From positions 124,001-188,000 of the forward strand of contig JAJZDI010000002.1 in assembly GCA_021806045.1 (NCBI GenBank): 64,000 bases of DNA. The letters run 5' to 3'. This stretch comes from Actinomycetes bacterium. GTDB taxonomy: Bacteria; Actinomycetota; Acidimicrobiia; Acidimicrobiales; RAAP-2. The position numbers and the translations under genes were made by a program. The number at the start of each line of letters is the position of its first letter. Position 1 is the stretch's first letter. The notes beneath the pieces were generated by a model. The model was not told where the DNA came from. It did not search any database and saw only the letters and a list, made by a program, of their open reading frames with translations. Shown piece by piece: positions 16,513 to 24,486 of the stretch.

Positions 16513-16899
16513 TCAGGCACTCTGGGAGAACGAAGCACCGGTGGCCAGACCGAACTTCGTGAGGAGGGCGAGGGTGTCGCGTTGGTACAGGATCGTCACC
16601 CGCACGTCGGGGAAGTGCTCCGCCATCCGCCGGATCTTCCGGTTCTTCTTCGTCACCAGCCGCTGGTCCAGCGTGGTCAGCTCGACGAAGAGCCCGGGCG
16701 CCGGCAGCCAGAAGTCCGGGCGGAACGCCACCGTGACCCTGCCGACGACGTCACGCTCGAGCACGAACTCGACTGGCTCGTACTCCCACGCCACGCCGTA
16801 GAAGTCGAGGATGTTGGCGAACCGGCGCTCGGAGTCGTGAGCGAAGCGGACACGCCGGCCGCTCCGGTCCGTCCGAGTCGCGCTCACCGCCGGGCTCAC
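16513..16899 (-). CDS. PDDEXK-like nuclease-fold protein coupled to ftsR
   Basis: 128 residues. The centre resembles a restriction-endonuclease (PD-(D/E)xK / DUF559-Vsr-like) core: RRFANILDFYGVAWEYEPV, then FRPDFWLPAPGLFVELTT, where PD and E could be catalytic acids, and KKNRKIRRMAEHFP with lysines downstream instead of the usual ExK. The third catalytic residue is therefore displaced or missing (ELT rather than ExK). No partner methylase is present. GTG start overlaps the ftsR stop by four bases. Nuclease activity is inference from fold and motif only. Confidence 0.72.
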   Translation of the reverse strand: MSPAVSATRTDRSGRRVRFAHDSERRFANILDFYGVAWEYEPVEFVLERDVVGRVTVAFRPDFWLPAPGLFVELTTLDQRLVTKKNRKIRRMAEHFPDVRVTILYQRDTLALLTKFGLATGASFSQSA

Positions 16900-17429
16900 C
16901 TCGCCGCGGTGTCCGTCTGCACGAAGGGTGCGGCCGGGTGGTGGTCGGGGACGTTCCGCCTGGCCTGGCGGCTGCTGCCGAGCTCCACGATGGCGGCGTC
17001 GATCTCCTCGACCACGCCGGACAGCGGCAGGACGTTGAACACCCCCTGACCCCCGGCGAGGAGGTCGACCACCTCGTCGCCGTCACGGGCCAGCACCGAG
17101 CGGTTCCCGGCAAGCACGAGCTGCGCGCTGGCCAGGTCGCCGCCCAGGCCGCCCCGCAGGCACTCGACCGCCTGGCGTGCCTGGCGAAGCTTCAGCCCCC
17201 CGTCGAGCAGCCGCTTGATCACCTTGAGCTCGAGCACGTCAGCGTAGGAGTAGCGGCGCTGACTGCCGCTGCCCTGGGCATCGGCGATCGACGGGCGCAG
17301 CAGGCCGGTGCGGGCCCAGTAGTCGAGCTGCCGGTAGGTGATGCCGACGATGGCGCACACCTGCGGACCCCGGAACCCCACCTCGTCGTGGCCGCTCGGG
17401 CCCGCGATCGCCCCTTCGTCGACGCCCAT
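16896..17429 (-). CDS. ftsR: MerR-type regulator, FtsR/Rv1828 family
   Basis: 177 residues. MerR winged helix: FRGPQVCAIVGITYRQLDYW (residues 19-38) then ARTGLLRPSI, GSGSQRRYSYADVLELKVIK and LLDGGLKLRQARQAVECLR. The C-terminal VVDLLAGGQGVFNVLPLSGV is characteristic of the actinobacterial FtsR (M. tuberculosis Rv1828) group, whose members regulate ftsZ and sit beside gcvH-garA in mycobacteria. Adjacency here to gcvT-gcvPA-gcvPB fits that synteny. ATG is supported by GGAGGAGGAG. A 21-base inverted repeat 67 bases upstream may be its own operator. Confidence 0.85.
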   Translation of the reverse strand: MGVDEGAIAGPSGHDEVGFRGPQVCAIVGITYRQLDYWARTGLLRPSIADAQGSGSQRRYSYADVLELKVIKRLLDGGLKLRQARQAVECLRGGLGGDLASAQLVLAGNRSVLARDGDEVVDLLAGGQGVFNVLPLSGVVEEIDAAIVELGSSRQARRNVPDHHPAAPFVQTDTAAR

Positions 17430-17495
17430 CGCTCCTCCTCCGTGCCGCCTCCGTGCCACTGGCCGGGTCCGTACGGGCGCCGGCGCTGTAGCGGA

Positions 17496-17516
17496 TCGAC
17501 CTCACGTCGAGGTCGA
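17496..17516. promoter_or_regulatory. Inverted repeat TCGACCTC-N5-GAGGTCGA, likely operator
   Basis: Perfect 8-bp arms spaced by ACGTC, upstream of ftsR and in the divergent gap to the ABM gene. Length and position fit a MerR-family dimer site, so autoregulation is plausible. No direct evidence. Confidence 0.5.
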
Positions 17517-17702
17517 CGGTGACGTTCCCGTTGAGCTGGAGGGTACCACAGCGGCGTAGTTACGCCGGTGTCATCCGATGCCATCCGTGGTCGACGGAGC
17601 CCACATCCGGCACACGTCCCGGGTGCGGATCAGACCGGTCGGGTCCTCGAAGCGGCGTGGCCGTGACTGGCGGACCACCCTCGCTGCATGCACAATCGCG
17701 CC

Positions 17703-18023
17703 ATGACCATCGTGCGCGTCAACGCCATCACCGTCCCCGAGGGAGCGGGCGACGAGCTCGCTGCCCGCTTCGCCGCCCGCGCCGGTGCCGTCGACGACGC
17801 CGACGGGTTCGAGGGTTTCGAACTCCTCCGCCCCACCGACGGACGCCGGACGTGGCTGGTGGTCACCCGTTGGCGGGACCAGGCCGCCTTCGATGGCTGG
17901 GTGTCCTCCCCCGCCTTCGCCCATGGGCACCGGGGCGCCGCGGCCGACGCGGGCGCGGCACCGGTGGCCGAGTCGAGCGAACTGTGGGCGTACGACGTGG
18001 TCGACCTGCCACGACCGGCGTGA
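17703..18023 (+). CDS. Antibiotic biosynthesis monooxygenase (ABM) domain protein
   Basis: 106 residues, a single ferredoxin-like ABM domain: MTIVRVNAITVPEGAGDELA, FEGFELLRPTDGRRTWLVVT and WRDQAAFDGWVSSPAF. Closest in outline to heme-degrading HmoA/MhuD-type proteins, but the heme-ligand residue cannot be assigned with confidence. ATG at 17703 is preceded at six bases by CACAAT, a possible weak -10, so it may be leaderless. Overlaps the DUF2889 gene by four bases (GTGA). Confidence 0.85.
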   Translation: MTIVRVNAITVPEGAGDELAARFAARAGAVDDADGFEGFELLRPTDGRRTWLVVTRWRDQAAFDGWVSSPAFAHGHRGAAADAGAAPVAESSELWAYDVVDLPRPA

Positions 18024-18613
18024 CGGACCGACCCCATCCCGTCCACCGCCGGACGATCAGCTTCGAGGCGTTCGAGCTGACCGACGCTCTCGAGATCGTC
18101 GGCACCCTGCGAGACGAACGCCCGTGGGCGGCGGGGACGGAGGGAGTCGCGCTCGTCCACGACCTCGAGCTGGCCGTGACCGTCGAGCTGGCCGGGCTGC
18201 GGATCCGGTCGGCCCAGGCGACCATGCGCACCTTCCCGCACGCCGAGTGTCCGGCCATCGCCCCGGCCATGGCCGGGCTGGCCGGCCTCTCGGTCGGCCG
18301 GGGATACACGCGGGCCGTCCAGGAGCGCTTCGGCGGCCCACTCGGTTGCAGCCATCTCGAGCACCTGGCCCGGGCCCTCGGTCCGGTGGTGATCCAGTCG
18401 GCGACGTCGGTGCGGGCCCGGCAGGTTGTCGAGGGCACCGCCCCCGATCTCCTGGGCGCAGGGGGTACGTGGATGACGGGGACGTGCCACATCTGGGCCG
18501 AGGGCGGCATCGCCGAGGCCAAGCTGGCGGCCGGATGGCGGCCGGGCCGGGGTCCCTACCCGGCACCGGAGGTCGCCACCTTCCGCACCCGGAGCGACGA
18601 CCCGGACGCCTGA
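18020..18613 (+). CDS. DUF2889 family protein
   Basis: 197 residues. Recognised from HRRTISFEAFELTDALEIVG, the paired acidic/His segment VALVHDLELAVTVELAG, HAECPAIAPAMAGLAGLSVG and the GCSHLEHLARALGP block that closes DUF2889 proteins. Function unknown in the family; members are often found with enoyl-CoA hydratase or steroid/aromatic degradation genes, though none is adjacent here. GTG start coupled to the ABM gene. A possible bidirectional terminator hairpin follows. Confidence 0.86.
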   Translation: MTDRPHPVHRRTISFEAFELTDALEIVGTLRDERPWAAGTEGVALVHDLELAVTVELAGLRIRSAQATMRTFPHAECPAIAPAMAGLAGLSVGRGYTRAVQERFGGPLGCSHLEHLARALGPVVIQSATSVRARQVVEGTAPDLLGAGGTWMTGTCHIWAEGGIAEAKLAAGWRPGRGPYPAPEVATFRTRSDDPDA

Positions 18614-18618
18614 CGGCA

Positions 18619-18644
18619 CGGCGGGGGTGAGGAGCCGCCCGCCG
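18619..18644. terminator. Possible bidirectional terminator
   Basis: CGGCGGG pairs with CCCGCCG across 12 bases in the 37-base gap between two convergent stops. No U-tract. Confidence 0.35.
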
Positions 18645-18650
18645 CCGACA

Positions 18651-19826
18651 TCACGTCCCGGGCAGGCCCGCTCCCTCGGAACGCAGCCGCCTGGTCGAGG
18701 CGGCCAGCTCGTCCGCCGTTTCGAGCGCACGGCTGATGAGCCCGGCCAGGGCACTGCCCGCATCGGCCGCCTCGGGCACCGGCTCGCCCGCAGCCGGCTC
18801 GCCCGGAGCGTGCTCGCCCGGCGGCAGCCCAGCCGGTGGCGGCCCGCTGGCTGTCCCGAGGGCGCGAACGGAGCCGATGCGGCTGCCGGCCCGCGCCGCC
18901 ACCGACGCGGCTCGCTCCCAGTGGGACCGGAACATCCCGATGTCGAACGCACCGTCACGGACGCGGGCGTGGGTGAGCAGGCGGGCCGGTGGGCGCTTCA
19001 GGTCGCGCACGACGTGCAGCACGGCCAGGACCCGGAGGACGTACCAGGACAGATCGATCTCCCACCAGGCGAATCCCTGCCTGGCCGATGCAGGCAGGTG
19101 GTGGTGGTTGTTGTGCCAGCCCTCCCCGTGGGTCACCAGGGCGATGAGCAGCGAATTGCGGCTGGTGTCCGAGGTGGCGAAGCGCCTGCGACCGAACACG
19201 TGGGCCAGCGAGTTGACCGTGAAGGTGGCATGCCAGAGCAGGACGGTCGAGAGGATGAAGCCCACCAGCAGCGCCCCCCAACCCCCCACGGCCAGGCAGA
19301 CGATCCCCACCGCCCACGGCACGGCCCATGCGAAGCGGTCGAGCACCCGTAGCTCGGGGTAGGCGGCGAAGTCACGGACCAGCTCGGGCCGGGTCTGCTT
19401 GTAACGGGTGGAGAGGATCCATCCCACATGGCTCCACCAGAACCCGTCACGGGGCGAGTGCACGTCCCGGTCCGTGTCGGAGAAGCGGTGGTGCAGGCGA
19501 TGGTGGCCGGCCCACCACAGGGGTCCCTTCTGCGCGGCGGTGGCGCCACCGAGGGCCATGAGGAACTGGACCGGGCGGGACATCCGGTAGCTGCGGTGGG
19601 AGAAGTACCGGTGGTAGCCGGCGGTGATGAAGAACATGCGCACCACGTAGAGGACCCCGCACAGGACCCAGTCGGCTGCCGAGACCGTGACGAAGAGCGC
19701 AGCCAGCGGCGCGGCGTGAGCGGCAAGGAAGGGGACGGCGGAGACCCAGTCCGTCCGGGCGGCACCCCCGTCAGATGGCGCGGGCGTCCGTGGAGCGGCG
19801 GGGCGGGGCGGATCAGCGGTCGTCAT
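18651..19826 (-). CDS. Acyl-CoA / fatty acid desaturase
   Basis: 391 residues. All three histidine boxes of the membrane di-iron desaturases are present: HRYFSH (72-77), HRLHH (109-113) and HNNHHH (238-243). Four hydrophobic membrane segments lie between about 30-70 and 165-205. It introduces a double bond (delta-9 type in outline) into fatty acyl chains. The C-terminal ~80 residues are a Pro/Gly/Glu extension not needed for catalysis. ATG at 19826 follows a disordered basic stretch. A TetR gene lies just upstream on the same strand and is the obvious candidate regulator. Confidence 0.93.
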   Translation of the reverse strand: MTTADPPRPAAPRTPAPSDGGAARTDWVSAVPFLAAHAAPLAALFVTVSAADWVLCGVLYVVRMFFITAGYHRYFSHRSYRMSRPVQFLMALGGATAAQKGPLWWAGHHRLHHRFSDTDRDVHSPRDGFWWSHVGWILSTRYKQTRPELVRDFAAYPELRVLDRFAWAVPWAVGIVCLAVGGWGALLVGFILSTVLLWHATFTVNSLAHVFGRRRFATSDTSRNSLLIALVTHGEGWHNNHHHLPASARQGFAWWEIDLSWYVLRVLAVLHVVRDLKRPPARLLTHARVRDGAFDIGMFRSHWERAASVAARAGSRIGSVRALGTASGPPPAGLPPGEHAPGEPAAGEPVPEAADAGSALAGLISRALETADELAASTRRLRSEGAGLPGT

Positions 19827-19913
19827 CGGCGTGTTCGGAGCCCTTCGCCACCTCGGTGGCCGGTGCGCCGGGACCATCGTACCGGTCGGCCCCGTGCCTG
19901 CCGCCACCCGTGG

Positions 19914-20597
19914 TCATCTCCGCCCCGTCCGCCGGACGACGTCGTCCAGGTACACCCGCTCCAGATGCTTCGCCTCCTCGATGACGGCCGGGTCGCCGGT
20001 CGGATCGGTGGTGAAGGCGAGCCGGAGCACGGCCTCGCCGACGTGGATGCCCACCCGGCACGACCGGAGCAGCTCCGGGTCGGCCGCCGCCCCCTCCCCC
20101 AGCCCCTCGTTGGCCGCGATCAGCTCGGCGAGCATGACGGCCATCGCTGCATTGCTCTCCTCGTTCTCCCGCTGCAGCTCCGGGCCGAGGTGCCGGCCCA
20201 GCCACAGCAGCCGGTAGGCCGGCGTGGCCCGGTAGCGGTCGACGAAGGCATCGATCAGCGTCTCGACCAGGTCCGACCAGTGACCGCCGGCGCCGTCGGC
20301 GCGCAACCGGGCCATGATCGCCTCCGACCCGTCGATGTAGCTGCGTGCCAGGGCATCGATGACGCCCTGCTTGTCCGCGAAGAACTGGTACACCGTCCCG
20401 ATGGGCACGCCGGCATCGGTGGCCAGGCGATGGGTGGTGAGTGCCCGGACCCCGTCGCGGACGATGATCAGCTCGGCCGCGGCGAGGAGCCGGTCCACCC
20501 GGGCCAGGCTGCGGGCCTGCCGGGGGACGCGCCGGATCCCTGGCACCCGCTGGCTGACGCGCGGTCCCGTCCCCCCTGCCCCGTCTCCCCCTGGCAC
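19914..20597 (-). CDS. TetR family transcriptional regulator
   Basis: 227 residues. TetR helix-turn-helix at ~33-78: RVDRLLAAAELIIVRDGVRA, TTHRLATDAGVPIGTVYQFF, followed by ADKQGVIDALARSYID. The ligand domain is Leu/Ala rich with RLLWLGRHLGPEL. GTG start at 20597. It lies 87 bases upstream of the desaturase gene in the same direction, so it probably controls membrane-lipid unsaturation. That is inferred from position. The gap contains a small GCCACC/GGTGGC hairpin. Confidence 0.9.
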   Translation of the reverse strand: MPGGDGAGGTGPRVSQRVPGIRRVPRQARSLARVDRLLAAAELIIVRDGVRALTTHRLATDAGVPIGTVYQFFADKQGVIDALARSYIDGSEAIMARLRADGAGGHWSDLVETLIDAFVDRYRATPAYRLLWLGRHLGPELQRENEESNAAMAVMLAELIAANEGLGEGAAADPELLRSCRVGIHVGEAVLRLAFTTDPTGDPAVIEEAKHLERVYLDDVVRRTGRR

Positions 20598-20666
20598 GCC
20601 AGAGATTGTCGACCAGCCCGGGCCGGTCGGGCAAGGGACCCGATGCTTCGGGCTCCGACCCGCGGC

Positions 20667-21437
20667 TCAGGACCCCGTGCCGGCCCCCTCGAGGTGCTCG
20701 GCGAGGAAACGCTCACTGGCCTGGAATTCCTCGGCGGGAACCGACGCGTGGCCACCGGGGTGGAGATGGAGGCGCTTGTCGGTGGACCCCAACGCGTCGA
20801 ACAGGCCGAGGACGACGTCGCGGGTGAAGAGCTCGTCGTCGCCCTGCATGAGGAAGAGCACGGGACAGCGCACCCGCGGTGCATCAGCCTCGATCCGCTC
20901 CCGGCTGGGTCCCGTCACCCCCATCAACCCGAGGACGGCGGCCCCGATGCGATCGTCGGCGGCGACGAGAGGGACACCGAAGATGGTGCCCATCGACAGC
21001 CCCCAGTAGCCGATGCGCCCGCCACCGGCCACACCGGCGCCGACGAGGGCGTCGACGGTCGCCCGCCAGTCGTCCACCATCCGGTCGGTCAGGGACGCGT
21101 CGTGCGCCCACGCCTGGCCGAACGCCAGGAACGCAGCCGTCGGGTCCTGGTGGGCCCGGGGCCGGTCGCCGTGCACCGGGCCGTCGATGGCGGCGGCGTG
21201 CCACCCTCGGGCCCGCACCAACCGGCGGGCCAGGGCGACGATGTAGCCCTCGCGGGCGGAACCCGATGCACCGTGGCCGAGGAGCACGAGCGGTCCAGCC
21301 GGCCCACCGGGAGCCCCTCCGGCGGGCTCCCACAGCACGCCGGGAACGTCGCTGCTGCCGTGCCTCACCACGAAGGGACGCTCGACGACCTCCCGGCCGT
21401 CGGCGGCACCACCCCGCCACTCCAGTGCTGCGTCCAT
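20667..21437 (-). CDS. Alpha/beta hydrolase, dienelactone-hydrolase-like
   Basis: 256 residues. Nucleophile elbow GLSMG, catalytic Asp in FLMQGDDELF and His in HPGGHASVP. The N-terminal LVLLGHGASGSAREGYI gives the oxyanion hole. The cap contains DGPVHGDRPRAH. Substrate unknown. ATG at 21437 lies 8 bases after TACGCT, so the transcript is probably leaderless or nearly so. The divergent neighbour is the NHL-repeat gene; the shared gap is 106 bases. Confidence 0.88.
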   Translation of the reverse strand: MDAALEWRGGAADGREVVERPFVVRHGSSDVPGVLWEPAGGAPGGPAGPLVLLGHGASGSAREGYIVALARRLVRARGWHAAAIDGPVHGDRPRAHQDPTAAFLAFGQAWAHDASLTDRMVDDWRATVDALVGAGVAGGGRIGYWGLSMGTIFGVPLVAADDRIGAAVLGLMGVTGPSRERIEADAPRVRCPVLFLMQGDDELFTRDVVLGLFDALGSTDKRLHLHPGGHASVPAEEFQASERFLAEHLEGAGTGS

Positions 21438-21445
21438 GACCGCAG

Positions 21446-21451
21446 AGCGTA
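21446..21451 (-). promoter_or_regulatory. -10 element TACGCT
   Basis: TACGCT on the minus strand ends 8 bases before the hydrolase ATG, predicting a zero- or one-base leader. Confidence 0.45.
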
Positions 21452-21543
21452 CCGGGGCCGATCCCGGATCTGTCCGGTGGCGGGCGACGCCACTACCATG
21501 CGTCGGGGGATGCGACCGGGGGTCGCCGACAGGAAGGGGCAGC

Positions 21544-23772
21544 ATGCACGCCAGCACGGGGACCAGACGGCGGCGGGTGGTGACCGCCCTCGTGGCGATC
21601 GCCTCGCTCGCACCGATCGCCGGTGTCGCATCGGGCGCGCTCGTCGCACCGCCGGCAGGGGCGTCGCTGCCCCTACCCGTCATCACGACGGTGGCCGGCA
21701 ACGGCACCTACGGCTCGTCCGGGAACGGCGGGCCGGCGACCTCGGCCGAGATCTCCGACGCGTTCGGGATCACCACCGACCCGTCAGGCAACGTCCTCCT
21801 GGCCGACTCGGCGAACGGGACCGTCCGCATGGTGGCCGCGACGACCTGCGCATCGTCGTGCGCCTACGGGCTGCCCGCCACCGTCGCCGGCGATGTCTAC
21901 GTGGTCGCCGGCGGTGGCTCGTCGACCCCCTCGACGACGCCGCAGGCTGCGACACAGGTGGCGCTGCAGTTCCCCGACGGGCTCGCCGTGACCTCCGGCG
22001 GTGATGTGGTCATCGCCGACCAGGGGGGCCCCGCTGTCGACCTGCTCGAGGAGCACGCATGCAGCGGCTCCTGCCCGTACGGCCTCACCTCGGAGACGCC
22101 GGGCGACCTGGTCGTCCTGGCCGGTCTGGGCACCGGGTCCCTGCCGTCGTCGACGCCGGCGCCGGGGACGTCGCTGACCTTGAACTCACCGACGGCGGTG
22201 ACGGTCGATCCGGCTGGCGACATCGTCGACGCCGAGTACCAGGGCTACGGCCAGAACTTCGGCGGGGCGCTGGTGTTCATCGCCGCCGGGTCGTGTGGGA
22301 GCGGCTGCCCGTGGGGCGTGCCGTCCTCCACCGCCGCCGGTGACGCCGTCCTGCTCGCCGGCGGGGGCGCCACCATGCCGTCCTCGACGCCGACGCCGGC
22401 GGCCGGCGCCATGTTCGGCTTCCTGAACGGGGTGACCGACACACCGCAGGGCAACCTGGTGGTGTCGGGTGCCAGCGCGCTCGGACCCTCGACCGCCCGC
22501 ATCCCCTTCCCCTCGTTCTCGTTCCTGTTCCTGGTGAGCGGCTCCCCGTGCGCGTCGTCGTGCCCGTACGGCGCGCCGTCCTTCGGTGCCAACCAGGTGC
22601 TCACCGTTGCCGGAGGTGGCGCCACCGCACTGGCCACGGCCACCCCGTCCGTCGCCCTCGGCTCGTGGAACATGGACCGGGCCTACGGAGTCGCCTCCGA
22701 TCCGGCGGGCAACCTGCTCGTCGCGTTGGACGCCGGCAACACGGTGGCCGAGGTCCCGGTCTCGTCCTGCCCGCCGGACACGTGCCCCATGGTCCCCGGC
22801 GGCATCGCGTCGGGGACCGCCGCCCTCGTGGCCGGGACGGGGGCGGCCGGGTTCAGCGGCGACGGAGGGCCGGCGATCGACGCGGAATTGCAGGGACCGA
22901 CCGCCATCGCCACCTCCGGCTACGCGCACGCCTACATCGTCGACACCGCGAATCTCCGGGTCCGTGAGTTGGTGGGCACGCTGCCCCCGCCCCCGGTCTC
23001 CCCGCTCGGCTACTGGGTGGCGACGGCCGCTGGGGACGTCTACCCCTTCGGATCGGCATCCTCGTACGGCGGGACCACCTCGCTCCACCTGAACGGTCCC
23101 ATCGTCGGCATGGCACCGGAGCTCGGCGGCATGGGGTACTGGCTGGCCGGCAGTGACGGCGGGGTGTTCGCCTTCGGATCGGCCCGGTTCGAGGGGTCGT
23201 TGGTCTCCAAGGCGATCCACCCGGCTACGCCGGTGGTGGGCATCGCCAGCACGTCCCTCACCGGCTACCTGCTGGCCACGTCGTCGGGCGACGTCTACCC
23301 GTTCGGGACGGCCACGTCCTACGGGACGACCACCGGCCTCCACCTGAACGAGCCGATCGTCTCTGTCGCCTCCGTCTCCGGGGGTTACTACCTGGCCGCC
23401 AGCGACGGCGGGGTGTTCGCCTTCGGATCGGCCCGGTTCGAGGGGTCGCTGGTCTCCCGCGGCATCCACCCGTCCAGCCCGGTGGTGGCCATCACGGCCA
23501 CGTCGACCGACGGCTACCTGCTCTCGACAGCAAACGGTCAGGTGTACGCCTTCGGCAGCGCGGTCGACCACGGCAACACCACCGCCCTGCGCCTCGACGG
23601 CCCCATCGTCGGCATGGCGTCGATCGGCGGTGGGTCCGGGTATGTCATGGCCGGGTCGGACGGTGGGGTGTTCGCGTTCGGGTCGCTCCCCTTCCGGGGT
23701 TCGCTGGTGTCCGAGGCGATCAAGCCGGCGACCCCGGTGACGGCCGTCGCCGTGCGGCTGCCCCCCGTCTGA
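21544..23772 (+). CDS. Secreted NHL-type beta-propeller with Cys pairs and GYWL/DGGVFAFG repeats
   Basis: 742 residues. Sec-type signal peptide (1-41, ends PPAGAS). Residues ~48-475 carry NHL-like blades (NGGPATSAEISDAFGITTDP, GNVLLADSANGTVRMV), with Cys pairs at 102/106, 173/177, 251/255, 336/340 and 409/414 followed by P/A-Y/W-G. Residues ~485-740 hold six alternating repeats of the forms GYWVATAAGDVYPFGSA and GYWLAGSDGGVFAFGSA. Such repeats occur in secreted actinobacterial proteins. No catalytic residues seen; a surface adhesion or binding role is inferred. ATG has GGAAGGGG upstream; -10 candidate TACCAT at 21494. Confidence 0.87.
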   Translation: MHASTGTRRRRVVTALVAIASLAPIAGVASGALVAPPAGASLPLPVITTVAGNGTYGSSGNGGPATSAEISDAFGITTDPSGNVLLADSANGTVRMVAATTCASSCAYGLPATVAGDVYVVAGGGSSTPSTTPQAATQVALQFPDGLAVTSGGDVVIADQGGPAVDLLEEHACSGSCPYGLTSETPGDLVVLAGLGTGSLPSSTPAPGTSLTLNSPTAVTVDPAGDIVDAEYQGYGQNFGGALVFIAAGSCGSGCPWGVPSSTAAGDAVLLAGGGATMPSSTPTPAAGAMFGFLNGVTDTPQGNLVVSGASALGPSTARIPFPSFSFLFLVSGSPCASSCPYGAPSFGANQVLTVAGGGATALATATPSVALGSWNMDRAYGVASDPAGNLLVALDAGNTVAEVPVSSCPPDTCPMVPGGIASGTAALVAGTGAAGFSGDGGPAIDAELQGPTAIATSGYAHAYIVDTANLRVRELVGTLPPPPVSPLGYWVATAAGDVYPFGSASSYGGTTSLHLNGPIVGMAPELGGMGYWLAGSDGGVFAFGSARFEGSLVSKAIHPATPVVGIASTSLTGYLLATSSGDVYPFGTATSYGTTTGLHLNEPIVSVASVSGGYYLAASDGGVFAFGSARFEGSLVSRGIHPSSPVVAITATSTDGYLLSTANGQVYAFGSAVDHGNTTALRLDGPIVGMASIGGGSGYVMAGSDGGVFAFGSLPFRGSLVSEAIKPATPVTAVAVRLPPV
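23152..23457 (+). repeat. 57-bp near-identical direct repeat within the GYWL region
   Basis: 23152-23208 and 23401-23457 differ at only two positions (both silent-type T/C changes), encoding SDGGVFAFGSARFEGSLVS twice. The other repeat copies in the same gene have diverged more, so this pair is a recent duplication or gene-conversion tract. Confidence 0.75.
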
Positions 23773-23803
23773 CCGGCAGGCCCGGCCCAACCGGGGCGAG
23801 CGC

Positions 23804-24436
23804 TCAGCCCGGTGGAGCGAAGATCGGGTCCCGGTCGCGGGTCCGCTTCAGCTCGAAGAACCCGTCCGTGCCCGCCACCAGCGTGACGCCGTCCCATAGC
23901 CGGCCGGCCGCCTCACCTGTCGGCGCCGGGCTCACGACCGGGCCGAAGAACGCGATGCCACCGACGTGGATCACGGGCGTGCCCACGTCGTAGCCGACGG
24001 GGTCCATGCCAGCGTGGTGGGACGCCCGCAGGGCGTCGTCGAAGGCCGACGATGTCGCCGCAGCGGCCAGATCGGCAGGTAGGCCGACCTCGGCGAGGGC
24101 GTCGGCCACGATGCCGTCGTCGGTCCGCTTCTCGAGATGGATCCGGGTGCCGAGTGCCGTGTACAGCGGGAGCAGCACGTCGTTGCCGTGCCCCTCCTCG
24201 GCGGCGATGCACACCCGGACCGGTCCCCATGCCCGCTCCATCAGCTGGCGGTAGTTGTCCGGGAGGTCACGCCCCTCGTTCAGCACGGCCAGCGACATCA
24301 CGTGCCACCGGGTCCGTACGGGACGGACACGCTCGACCTCGAGCATCCAACGCGACGCCATCCACGCCCACGGGCAGAGTGGGTCGAACCAAAAGTCGGC
24401 TGCCGCCGGTTCCGGGGTCGTCTGCTGGTCGGTCAT
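23804..24436 (-). CDS. DsbA-fold protein, mycothiol-dependent nitroreductase (Rv2466c) family
   Basis: 210 residues. The active-site region [19 protein letters not shown] matches the Rv2466c family, which reduces substrates with mycothiol. Here the second cysteine of CPWC is replaced by Ala (CPWA), giving a one-cysteine site. The cis-Pro loop is visible as [20 protein letters not shown] at 24436 is preferred over the GTG one codon earlier because GGAGG then has a 6-base spacing. Convergent with the NHL gene. Presence of this family suggests, but does not prove, a mycothiol-making host. Confidence 0.86.
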   Translation of the reverse strand: MTDQQTTPEPAAADFWFDPLCPWAWMASRWMLEVERVRPVRTRWHVMSLAVLNEGRDLPDNYRQLMERAWGPVRVCIAAEEGHGNDVLLPLYTALGTRIHLEKRTDDGIVADALAEVGLPADLAAAATSSAFDDALRASHHAGMDPVGYDVGTPVIHVGGIAFFGPVVSPAPTGEAAGRLWDGVTLVAGTDGFFELKRTRDRDPIFAPPG

Positions 24437-24486
24437 CACGCGCCTCCACTCATCTCATCGCCTTCCGCCTCGCGGCGGGGCATCCT

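Noticed and set aside
22996-23760. GYWL repeats as choline-binding or cell-wall-binding modules
   Set aside because: The aromatic/Gly pattern is different (GYWxxxxDGxVxxFG), and no choline-binding consensus is met.
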